34,840 nt of DNA, taken from the NCBI GenBank assembly GCA_944412445.1, contig CALYBJ010000024.1, positions 1 through 34,840 on the forward strand. The letters are read 5' to 3'. Positions 1-7,529 of the stretch are shown here, one piece after another. The first letter of the stretch is position 1. Each line of letters begins with the position of its first letter. Origin of the DNA: an uncultured Clostridia bacterium. GTDB lineage: Bacteria > Bacillota > Clostridia > Oscillospirales > Acutalibacteraceae. Below the pieces are notes generated by a model. The model was not told the DNA's origin, searched no databases, and saw only the letters and a list, made by a program, of their open reading frames with translations. The position numbers and the translations under genes were made by a program.

Positions 1-106
1 AAGGCGTTCAAAAACATTGTACCGTATCTTGACTTTATTTTTATCAAAAATGGGTCACATCTATTTACAACGCAGACCTGTTTTATAAAAAAATTATAAT
101 TTACTC

Positions 107-135
107 TTTATTTTTGCTGCAATGTATGTTAAAAT
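107..135 (+). promoter_or_regulatory. possible extended -10 promoter for rarA
   Basis: TAAAAT at 130-135 is preceded by TG at 127-128 (TGn, extended -10). The hexamer 17 bases upstream (107-112, TTTATT) is a poor -35. It lies about 45 bases before the chosen rarA start. The rest of 1-154 is AT-rich and shows no gene. Confidence 0.35.
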
Positions 136-178
136 AGCTTATACATATAGCTAAATGTTTTATCGGAAGGAAATTGTT

Positions 179-1462
179 ATGTCTTCACCTCTTGCAGACA
201 GAATAAGACCGCTGTCCTTGGAAGAAGCGGTAGGACAAAAGCATCTTCTTTCCCGGGGAGCACCTTTAAGAAACATTATCGAAACCGGAATTATTCCCAA
301 CCTTATATTTTACGGTCCCTCGGGAACGGGAAAAACTACTGTGGCAAATATCATCGCCGCATCAACAAACAAAAAGCTCTGCAAGCTTAACGGCACAAAC
401 GCTTCCATAAGCGACATAAGAAATATTGTGGCTCAGATTGACACGGTAGCGGCTCCAAACGGAATACTCCTATATCTCGATGAAATTCAGTACTTTAACA
501 AGAAACAGCAGCAGTCCCTTCTTGAATATATCGAAAACGGCTCCATTACATTAATAGCTTCAACAACCGAAAACCCTTACTTTTATATATACAGCGCCGT
601 ATTAAGCCGTTCAACGGTTTTTGAGTTTAAGCCTGTTGCTCCGGAAGAGGTAATCCCGGCAATAGAACGGGCTTTCCGCTTTATGGCTGAAGATATGAAA
701 TGCGGCTTTGATATTGAGGAGGGCGTAATAAAACATATTGCATACGCCTGCGGAGGAGACGTAAGAAAATCAATAAACACTGTAGAGCTTTTATGCCTCA
801 GCTCCGTAATGCCCCGGGACGGCGAAAAAAGAAAAATCACTCTGGAAAACGCAAAACAGCTTTCTCAGAAAACCTCATTAAAATATGATAAGGACGGGGA
901 CGAGCATTACGACCTGCTTTCCGCCTTTCAGAAATCCATGAGAGGCTCCGACCCTGACGCCGCTGTTCATTATCTGGGAAGAATTCTTGGGGCGGGAGAT
1001 CTGCCCTCGGCGTGCAGACGGCTTATGGTATGCGCCTGCGAAGATGTGGGACTTGCTTACCCCATGATAATCCCCATTGTGAAAGCGGCTGTTGACATAG
1101 CCTTGCAGGTAGGGCTTCCCGAAGCCAGAATACCTCTTGCGGACGCGGTTATACTGGTCTGCAATTCACCTAAATCAAACTCAGCCTACAACGCCGTAAA
1201 CGACGCCATGGCGGATATTGAGAAAGGTAATTACGGTCCCATACCCAGACAGCTTCAGAATATGCACTACGACGGCGACGATGTAAAAAACAAGGGACAG
1301 TTTTATTTATACCCTCATTCCTACGGCAATCACTGGATACGCCAGCAGTATCTGCCGGATATACTTAAAAATACACGCTATTATGTTTACGGCGACAACA
1401 AAAACGAACAGGCCGCAAAGGAATACTGGGATAAAATCAAGAGAAAAGAGGATAAAAAATGA
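179..1462 (+). CDS. rarA: replication-associated recombination protein RarA/MgsA (AAA+ ATPase)
   Basis: A cytoplasmic AAA+ ATPase of the clamp-loader-like RarA/MgsA/WRNIP1 family, which acts at stalled replication forks. The 427-residue product has the family length. Visible are Walker A GPSGTGKTT (about residues 46-54), Walker B LLYLDE (97-102), a sensor 1 region with STTENPYF (129-136) and SRSTVF (143-148) with the likely arginine finger. The C-terminal half, with GGDVRKSIN and CEDVGLAYP, matches the RarA tetramerisation and helical domains. An in-frame ATG at 155 exists, but GGAAGG at 165-170 is placed 8 bases before the ATG at 179, so 179 is chosen. The stop overlaps the next gene by 4 nt (ATGA), implying translational coupling. 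Identity is confident. Confidence 0.95.
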   Translation: MSSPLADRIRPLSLEEAVGQKHLLSRGAPLRNIIETGIIPNLIFYGPSGTGKTTVANIIAASTNKKLCKLNGTNASISDIRNIVAQIDTVAAPNGILLYLDEIQYFNKKQQQSLLEYIENGSITLIASTTENPYFYIYSAVLSRSTVFEFKPVAPEEVIPAIERAFRFMAEDMKCGFDIEEGVIKHIAYACGGDVRKSINTVELLCLSSVMPRDGEKRKITLENAKQLSQKTSLKYDKDGDEHYDLLSAFQKSMRGSDPDAAVHYLGRILGAGDLPSACRRLMVCACEDVGLAYPMIIPIVKAAVDIALQVGLPEARIPLADAVILVCNSPKSNSAYNAVNDAMADIEKGNYGPIPRQLQNMHYDGDDVKNKGQFYLYPHSYGNHWIRQQYLPDILKNTRYYVYGDNKNEQAAKEYWDKIKRKEDKK

Positions 1463-2334
1463 AATTTTCAGTCAGCGCTTACAGTTATGATAAATATTTG
1501 AGAACAGGGGAAAAAAGTCTTTTTGACTGCATTGATATTGCTAAGGAAACAGGCTTCGACGGTATTGAGTTTATCGATCTGAATCCTCCGGAAAATATGA
1601 CCAAGGCGGAATACGCTTCTGCATTAAAGGAAAAATGCTGCAATGCCGGACTTGAAATCGTAAGCTATACGATAGCCGCGGATTTTATTTACGGATGCGG
1701 CGGAAATATTGACGATGAAACGGAAAGACTTAAAAAAGAAGTTGACATCGCCCAAATTTTAGGCGTAAAAAAGATGCGCCATGACGCAACGAGAGGCTAC
1801 GACTGCTGCGACAGAGGCTTTAAGGGCTTTGACGACGCCCTTCCGCTGATTATAAAGGGATGCAGAGCCGTTACGGAATACGCAGCAACAAAAGGCATTA
1901 AAACAATGGTTGAAAATCACGGCACCTTTTCCCAGGAAAGCCTCCGTGTTGAAAAAATAGTAAACGGAGTAAAAAACTCCAACTTCGGACTTTTGGTTGA
2001 CATAGGCAATTTTATGTGCGCCGATGAAAACCCCGTGGAAGCGGTAGGCAGGCTTGCGCCTTACGCTTTCCATGTTCACGCAAAGGATTTCCACAAAAAA
2101 AGCGGAAACGGTCCCTTTTTCTGCGACGGCTTCTTTAAAACAAGAGGCGGCACATATTTAAGGGGCGCCGTTATAGGTCACGGAGATGTTCCCGTTTATC
2201 AGTGCCTTTCAACGGTTATCGCAGCAGGCTACGACGACTATATTACAGTTGAGTTTGAAGGCATAGAGGATCCCGTCACCGGAACCTCATACGGCCTTAA
2301 CACACTGAAAAGAATGGTGGCTTCAATCGGTTAA
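1459..2334 (+). CDS. sugar phosphate isomerase/epimerase (xylose isomerase-like TIM barrel)
   Basis: A 291-residue protein of the AP endonuclease 2/xylose isomerase-like TIM barrel superfamily (COG1082 type), which holds sugar isomerases, epimerases and inositol enzymes using a divalent metal. Likely metal ligands are E152 in TMVENHG, D181 in LLVDIGNF, H207 in HVHAKDFH and E265 in ITVEFEG, the order typical of the superfamily. No signal peptide is seen, so it should be cytoplasmic. Its ATG overlaps the rarA stop by 4 nt, so it is probably translated from the same message, although no functional link to fork repair is obvious. The substrate cannot be told from sequence. The family is confident and the exact reaction is unknown. 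Confidence 0.85.
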   Translation: MKFSVSAYSYDKYLRTGEKSLFDCIDIAKETGFDGIEFIDLNPPENMTKAEYASALKEKCCNAGLEIVSYTIAADFIYGCGGNIDDETERLKKEVDIAQILGVKKMRHDATRGYDCCDRGFKGFDDALPLIIKGCRAVTEYAATKGIKTMVENHGTFSQESLRVEKIVNGVKNSNFGLLVDIGNFMCADENPVEAVGRLAPYAFHVHAKDFHKKSGNGPFFCDGFFKTRGGTYLRGAVIGHGDVPVYQCLSTVIAAGYDDYITVEFEGIEDPVTGTSYGLNTLKRMVASIG

Positions 2335-2388
2335 ACTGCCCTTGCGGTTTACATAAATCAATAAATAATTTTAAGGAGTGTTTCTCTT

Positions 2389-3054
2389 ATGAAGAAAAAA
2401 ATTTTTGCAGCGATTATTAGTATTATTCTCTGCTTTTCTCTTTCCGCTTCCGCTTTTGCCCTTGATTTAGGCGGCATTTTCGGCGGCAGCTCAGATGACA
2501 CGGCATCGGGAGACAGCGACAGCTCCAACATACTGAACGACATTCTTTCATCAGAAATTTTTCAGGAAATCATTGCTTCCGAAGGTGTTGTTGATATTAC
2601 AAACCTTGTTATGGAAATAATGATGAAGTACAATCCCGACAGCATTAAGGAAATGGGAAAAGAACAGGCTTCTCTGTTTATTCAGAGCACAATCAATACC
2701 ATTGCCGACGCTATAATGCAGGTTGCTGACAACAAGGACCTCATCATCAAATATGATCCTCTTGAGGTTTTAGGCAATTTCTTTGATTTGGAGCTTGACG
2801 AGGTAACCTCCGAAAAACCCGAAGAGGATACAACAAAGGATCCCGATGAGCTTGAAATCGGTATGGGCGATGTTGACGGCGACGGAAAAATCACTGCTGC
2901 CGACGCAAGACTTATATTAAGAAGAGCCGCAAAGCTTATTACATTGTCAATGGAGCAGGAAGCTCGCGCTGATGTTGACAAGGACGGAAAAATCACAGCC
3001 GCTGACGCAAGAAAAGTATTAAGAGTTTCCGCAGGACTTGAAACTTTTGACTGA
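2389..3054 (+). CDS. secreted protein with C-terminal type I dockerin-like repeats
   Basis: A 221-residue exported protein. Residues 1-24 form a signal peptide (KKK, then a hydrophobic run, then SAFA). Residues 25-155 are acidic and helical, with no recognisable catalytic domain. Residues 157-221 hold two EF-hand-like dockerin repeats, DVDGDGKITAADAR and DVDKDGKITAADAR, each with the Asp/Asn calcium ligands at loop positions 1, 3, 5 and 12. In cellulosomal bacteria such repeats bind cohesins on scaffoldins or the cell wall. AAGGAG at about 2373 precedes the ATG. The gene follows the isomerase by 54 bases and ends before a strong hairpin terminator. The dockerin call is firm; the role of the middle region is unknown. 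Confidence 0.85.
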   Translation: MKKKIFAAIISIILCFSLSASAFALDLGGIFGGSSDDTASGDSDSSNILNDILSSEIFQEIIASEGVVDITNLVMEIMMKYNPDSIKEMGKEQASLFIQSTINTIADAIMQVADNKDLIIKYDPLEVLGNFFDLELDEVTSEKPEEDTTKDPDELEIGMGDVDGDGKITAADARLILRRAAKLITLSMEQEARADVDKDGKITAADARKVLRVSAGLETFD

Positions 3055-3077
3055 TACTCAGCTTAAAACAGCATAAT

Positions 3078-3107
3078 AAAGGAGAAGCTTTTCGGCTTCT
3101 CCTTTTT
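3078..3107 (+). terminator. rho-independent terminator after the dockerin gene
   Basis: AAAGGAGAAGC (3078-3088) pairs perfectly with GCTTCTCCTTT (3095-3105) around a 6-nt loop, and a T run overlaps the right arm. It sits between two converging genes, and the A-rich left side may also let it work weakly on the minus strand for the DUF1015 gene ending at 3113. Confidence 0.85.
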
Positions 3108-3112
3108 GCATT

Positions 3113-4351
3113 TTATGAAAGCTTATGTATAAACAGTCCGCTTAAGAGCTTGGGCTCAAACCATGTTGATTTCGGCGGCATGATTTTCGAGGCGTCCGCA
3201 ATGCTCATTAAATCATCAAGAGTTGTTGGATACATGGAAAAAGCTATTTTCATATCAATTCCGCATCTTCTCTCAAGCTCTCCCAGTCCTCTGATTCCTC
3301 CTACAAAATCAATTCTCTTATCGGTTCTGGGATCTTCAATTCCGAATATGGGCGTAATAACATTTGTCTGAAGAATTGAAACATCAAGACGGGCAACAGG
3401 ATCCCTTTCATCAAAGGTTCCCTCCTTAGCCTCAAGCTTGTACCACTCTTTGTCAATATACATTCCGAATGTATGCTTTTTTTCCGGACGATATACGGAA
3501 TCGGTTTTTTCAACAAGGAAAAGCTCCGATATTTTTTCCATAATCTCTTCCTTTGTCATTCCGTTGTAATCCGCTATAAGGCGGTTATAATCCATTATTG
3601 CCAAATCTTCGCTTTTAAAATAAACCGCAAGGAAAAAGTTAAACTCCTCCGTTCCGTCGTAACCGGGATGAGCTTTTCTTCTCATTTCCCCTACCTTTAC
3701 AGCGGAAGCCGCTCTGTGATGTCCGTCGGCAATATAAAGACTTTCAATTTTTTCAAATTCTTTTACGATATGTTCTATATCGTTTTTATCTTTTATTACC
3801 CAAACAGTGTTTCTGACTCCGTCTTCCGTTGTAAAATCATACTCAGGCTCTGTTTTCGTGTATTTCAATACAGTTTTATCTATGCTTTCATTGCCTCTGT
3901 ATGTTAAAAATATGGGGCCTGTATTTGCGTCACAGTAATCAACATGATTGATTCTGTCGGCTTCCTTGTCTGCTCTCGTAAGCTCATGCTTTTTTATTAC
4001 ATTATTAATGTAATCATCAATTGAAGCGCAGCCTACTATTCCCGTCTGTGTTCTGCCGTTCATTATCTGTCTGTATATGTAAAGGCACGGCTCACTGTCC
4101 TGAACACATATTCCGTCCTCTGACAGCTTATCAAGATTTTCTCTTGCCTTTAAATAAACCTTTTCATCATATATATATGTTTCCTCGGGCAAATCCACTT
4201 CAGCCTTGTCCACATGCAAAAAGGAGTAAGGCTTTCCTTTTACCATTTCTCTCGCCTCATCGCTGTTCATTACATCGTAAGGCAGTGCCGCAACCTGTGC
4301 GGCGTACTCTTTTTTAGGTCTTATTCCCTTAAAGGGTCTTATTACTGACAT
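3113..4351 (-). CDS. DUF1015 (COG4198) family protein, possibly SerK/ParB-like kinase
   Basis: A 412-residue cytoplasmic protein of the DUF1015 family. The family N-terminus (RPFKGIRP... AALPYDVMN) and the hallmark YIADGHHRAASA (D209, G210, H211, H212, R213) are clear. The DGHHR motif resembles the catalytic segment of ParB/Srx-fold free-serine kinases such as archaeal SerK, so a small-molecule kinase role is plausible, but that is inference. In other Clostridia this family is often seen near serine biosynthesis genes; none is present here. The ATG is preceded by GTGAGG at a good distance. It lies 15 bases downstream of the substrate-binding lipoprotein gene, so the two are probably co-transcribed. 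Confidence 0.85.
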   Translation of the reverse strand: MSVIRPFKGIRPKKEYAAQVAALPYDVMNSDEAREMVKGKPYSFLHVDKAEVDLPEETYIYDEKVYLKARENLDKLSEDGICVQDSEPCLYIYRQIMNGRTQTGIVGCASIDDYINNVIKKHELTRADKEADRINHVDYCDANTGPIFLTYRGNESIDKTVLKYTKTEPEYDFTTEDGVRNTVWVIKDKNDIEHIVKEFEKIESLYIADGHHRAASAVKVGEMRRKAHPGYDGTEEFNFFLAVYFKSEDLAIMDYNRLIADYNGMTKEEIMEKISELFLVEKTDSVYRPEKKHTFGMYIDKEWYKLEAKEGTFDERDPVARLDVSILQTNVITPIFGIEDPRTDKRIDFVGGIRGLGELERRCGIDMKIAFSMYPTTLDDLMSIADASKIMPPKSTWFEPKLLSGLFIHKLS

Positions 4352-4366
4352 CTTTCTTCCTCACCT

Positions 4367-5995
4367 TTATATTATTATTCCGTTTCTGAAATATACTTCG
4401 CCCTCTGACAGCTCGTAAATTCCGGAAACATCTTTTCCCGTTACAAAATATGACGCTTCGGTATACAAGGGCACCGTAAGTCCGTCGCTTATGAGCATCT
4501 GCTCGCAGCTCTTATAAATTTCATTTTTTTCGCTGTCGCTCATGGACGATGTTACCGTTTTCACCTTTCCGTCATACTCGGTATTTGAATATCCCGTTAT
4601 ATTTTCCGAAAATCCTGTTGTAAAGCTTCTTAAAAAATCAAGAACTTTTGAAGATTCTATGTCAAAGGGTATAAACGCAATCTCATATTTGCCCGAATTA
4701 AAAAGCTTTACCGCGTTTTCTCTTGTTTCCGTCTGAATTTTAACATCAATTCCGAAAACTCTCTGCCAAATCTGTATCTGCTTTATAACGCTGTCTGCAA
4801 AGTCCTCGGTTGTAAGCACCGTAACGGTCATTGAAGCTGATATGTTTTCATTCTCAGCCAGCGCCTTTTTATAATATTCGTCCGCCTTGCTTTCATCATA
4901 TTCAATGGGCGACGGCGAATACTCAAAATACGGCGACAATGCGTTTGTTAAAATTCTGTCCGTTTCCTTTTCAATATATGCCGGCGGTTCTATAACCGAC
5001 TTGTCTGCCGCCGAAGCAAACGCCTTCCTCATATCGCTTACAGAAAATACATCCGACTTGCAGTTGAACCAGTAGCCCCAAATCACATTGCTTCTTGACT
5101 TTATATCATAGCCCTCTTTGTTTTCAAAGGAGGAAACTTCATTTGCTGATACATAGCCGGCGTCATAGGTTCCGTTTTTGATTTTATCCGGAACGGATGA
5201 AGCGTCTTCAACAAAATATACCCACACTCTGTCATTCTGAGCCTTGTCCTCTCCCGTATAAAGAGCGTTTTTTTCAAGTCTTATAAGTGACTGGGGCGTC
5301 CATCTGTATACGATATATGCTCCGTTGCAGAGAAGATATTCCATCGCCAGCCCGTATCTTCCACGGCAGGCTTCAAAAAATGTTTTATTGCAGGGCATGG
5401 CAGGCAGTCTTGTAAGGCTGTAAAGAAAATCAGGATTTTCATAAGCCAGGGTTATTTCCAGAGTATAGTCGTTTACAGCCTTTACACCCAGCTGATCCGC
5501 CGTTTTCTTGCCCGATATTATATCCGCCGCATTTTCTATGGCACTGTAATTTTCACTTTCAGTACAGCCTGTGGCAGGGTCAACCGCTCTTTGAAGACCG
5601 TACACATAATCATTTGCCGTCACTCTGCTGTCGAAATCTGCGGGCAGAGGAGATTTTTCGGGATCTGTTTCGCTGAGCTCTTCCTTCGCCGTGTTTGTAA
5701 GATACCACTCTGCGTCTTCCCTGAGATAAAAAGTATATTTTTTTCCGTCCTGAGAGATGTCCCATCTCACAGCTCCGCCGGCAGTGATTTCCCCATTTTC
5801 ATTCAGCCGCACAAGCCCCTCATAACAGTTATAAGCCACGGTCTCGGAAGATACTCCGCTTACGATTTGCGGGTCAAGGCTTGTAAAATCCTCCGTAACG
5901 GGATAATATATCTCCATTGATTCTTCTCCGCCGCAGGACGAAAAAGTAAGTGTTATTAAAATCAGCGCAAAAATAAATGATAAAGCTCTTTTCAT
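4367..5995 (-). CDS. ABC transporter substrate-binding lipoprotein, SBP family 5 (oligopeptide type)
   Basis: A 542-residue secreted lipoprotein of the OppA/DppA solute-binding family (SBP_bac_5). Residues 1-20 are a signal peptide ending in a lipobox (TFSSC, lipidated Cys21). The mature start EIYYPVTEDFTSLDPQIVSG carries the family signature of early Asp-Pro followed by an NCYEGLVRL segment. Length is normal for the family. A GAGAGG ribosome binding site lies just upstream of the ATG. No permease or ATPase gene is nearby, so it is an orphan component; it may serve an Opp system elsewhere or act as a sensor. The ligand is probably a peptide but this is not shown by sequence. The DUF1015 gene follows after 15 bases. 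Confidence 0.9.
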   Translation of the reverse strand: MKRALSFIFALILITLTFSSCGGEESMEIYYPVTEDFTSLDPQIVSGVSSETVAYNCYEGLVRLNENGEITAGGAVRWDISQDGKKYTFYLREDAEWYLTNTAKEELSETDPEKSPLPADFDSRVTANDYVYGLQRAVDPATGCTESENYSAIENAADIISGKKTADQLGVKAVNDYTLEITLAYENPDFLYSLTRLPAMPCNKTFFEACRGRYGLAMEYLLCNGAYIVYRWTPQSLIRLEKNALYTGEDKAQNDRVWVYFVEDASSVPDKIKNGTYDAGYVSANEVSSFENKEGYDIKSRSNVIWGYWFNCKSDVFSVSDMRKAFASAADKSVIEPPAYIEKETDRILTNALSPYFEYSPSPIEYDESKADEYYKKALAENENISASMTVTVLTTEDFADSVIKQIQIWQRVFGIDVKIQTETRENAVKLFNSGKYEIAFIPFDIESSKVLDFLRSFTTGFSENITGYSNTEYDGKVKTVTSSMSDSEKNEIYKSCEQMLISDGLTVPLYTEASYFVTGKDVSGIYELSEGEVYFRNGIII

Positions 5996-6039
5996 TTATT
6001 TTACCTCTCACTAAATTATTAAAAATAAAATACATTTAA

Positions 6040-6045
6040 AGTATA
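6040..6045 (-). promoter_or_regulatory. possible -10 element for the lipoprotein/DUF1015 unit
   Basis: On the minus strand TATACT is preceded by TGT, an extended -10 arrangement, 45 bases upstream of the lipoprotein start. No convincing -35 is visible. Confidence 0.35.
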
Positions 6046-6098
6046 ACAGATTATTTTGTTTTTTTCTACACTGTCTCTGATTTTTTTATAAAAATTAC

Positions 6099-6127
6099 TT
6101 AACATTTTATTTTAAAGCTGATATAAT
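6099..6127 (+). promoter_or_regulatory. sigma-A promoter for rmuC
   Basis: TTAACA (6099-6104), a 17-base spacer and TATAAT (6122-6127), with TGA directly before the -10 (extended -10). The transcript would start near 6134, about 20 bases before the rmuC ATG. Confidence 0.75.
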
Positions 6128-6154
6128 TATTTTATTACATAATCGGAGGCAGAA

Positions 6155-7453
6155 ATGGATATTGCAATTATAACTATTCTGATAATCACAGCCGTCATAT
6201 CGGTTATTTCTCTGGCGGCAGTAATGAATTTAAAGGCTAAGGCAGACGAGAAAGGCAACAACAGAGAGTTAACCGCTGTTTCAGGAAAAATTGATTCTCT
6301 TCAGAATTTGGTTTCAACAGAGCTTTCCGGCAACAGGCAGGAGCTTTCAAAATCTCTTGAAAACATGAACGGCAGACTTTCGGAGCTTACAAAAAGCAGT
6401 CTTGAACAGCAGCATAAGCTGACCGTTACAATTTCCGACGCTTTGGGAGAAATAAGAGAAAAAAATATTCAGCAAAACGAGAAAATGACGGCGGCAATGC
6501 AGGCTTCCATGGAGAAAATAACCCAGAGCAACGAAAAGAAGCTTGAGGAAATGAGAGCCACCGTTGACGAAAAGCTTACCTCCACCTTAACCACAAGGCT
6601 TGATTCCTCCTTTAAAACAGTATCGGAACAGCTTGAAAAGCTTTATAAATCTTTAGGGGAAATGAAGGAGCTGTCAGGAGGTATTACAACAAATGTAACA
6701 TCTCTTAACAGAATACTTACGAATGTAAAGGCAAGAGGAACATGGGCGGAATATCAGCTTGAAGGGATACTTGACCAGACCATTCCCAATATGTATGTAA
6801 AAAACTTCAAGCCTTCAAGCTCAAATTCCTTTGTTGAATTTGCGGTAAAAATACCCTCCGGGGACAATTCAAAGCAGATAACATATCTTCCCATAGACTC
6901 AAAGTTTCCCATGGAAGACTACGCAAGGCTTTGCAGCGCCGCAGATTCTGCGGACAGCGAGGCTGTCGAGGAAGCCAGAAAGGCTCTTGAAAAGAGAGTT
7001 ACGGAGGAAGCAAAAGCTGTTGCGAAATACATAAATGTTCCGGAAACTACGCCTTTTGCAATAATGTATCTTGCAACGGAAGGACTTTATGCGGAAATCG
7101 CCGCTTCAAAAACAGGCATTACGGAAAAAATTCAAAACGAATACAGCATAATGATAGCAGGCCCCACAACCATAACCGCTCTTTTAAATTCAATAGCGAT
7201 GGGCTTTAAGACTCTTGCTATAAACGAAAAGGCAAACGAAATCAAGCTTCTTCTGGGAGCGATTAAAAAGCAGTATGATATGTTTGACACTGTGCTTACA
7301 AAGGTTAAAAGGAAAATTAACGAAGCTGACCAATCCCTTGACGAGGCAACAAAACGAAACAATTTGATAAAGAAAAAACTTAAAGACATTGACGCCGCCG
7401 ACAGCATTGCGGCAGATAATATATTAGGAATATCCGAGAACTCGGAAAATTAA
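6155..7453 (+). CDS. rmuC: DNA recombination protein RmuC
   Basis: A 432-residue RmuC family protein. Residues 1-27 form a single N-terminal membrane anchor (IAIITILIITAVISVISLAA). Residues about 30-190 are a long coiled coil rich in Glu, Lys and Gln. Residues about 170-410 are the RmuC nuclease-like domain, with LTNVKARGTWAEYQLEGIL, the LPIDSKFPMEDY segment (a PD-(D/E)XK-like DxK) and PTTITALLNSIAMGF, all strongly conserved in the family. In E. coli RmuC limits inversions at short inverted repeats; that is family knowledge. CGGAGG precedes the ATG. A clear promoter stands alone upstream, and no terminator is visible before the GH3 gene 76 bases on. Confidence 0.95.
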   Translation: MDIAIITILIITAVISVISLAAVMNLKAKADEKGNNRELTAVSGKIDSLQNLVSTELSGNRQELSKSLENMNGRLSELTKSSLEQQHKLTVTISDALGEIREKNIQQNEKMTAAMQASMEKITQSNEKKLEEMRATVDEKLTSTLTTRLDSSFKTVSEQLEKLYKSLGEMKELSGGITTNVTSLNRILTNVKARGTWAEYQLEGILDQTIPNMYVKNFKPSSSNSFVEFAVKIPSGDNSKQITYLPIDSKFPMEDYARLCSAADSADSEAVEEARKALEKRVTEEAKAVAKYINVPETTPFAIMYLATEGLYAEIAASKTGITEKIQNEYSIMIAGPTTITALLNSIAMGFKTLAINEKANEIKLLLGAIKKQYDMFDTVLTKVKRKINEADQSLDEATKRNNLIKKKLKDIDAADSIAADNILGISENSEN

Positions 7454-7461
7454 CAGTTTTG

Positions 7462-7492
7462 TTAAACATTTATATAAATAATGTTGTATAAT
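7462..7492 (+). promoter_or_regulatory. possible promoter for the GH3 gene
   Basis: TATAAT at 7487-7492 with TTAAAC at 7462-7467, a long 19-base spacer. The -10 is perfect, the -35 weak. It lies between the rmuC stop and the GH3 start. Confidence 0.4.
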
Positions 7493-7529
7493 TATTATGT
7501 TTAAGTAAATTTAATGCAGGAGGCAATAA

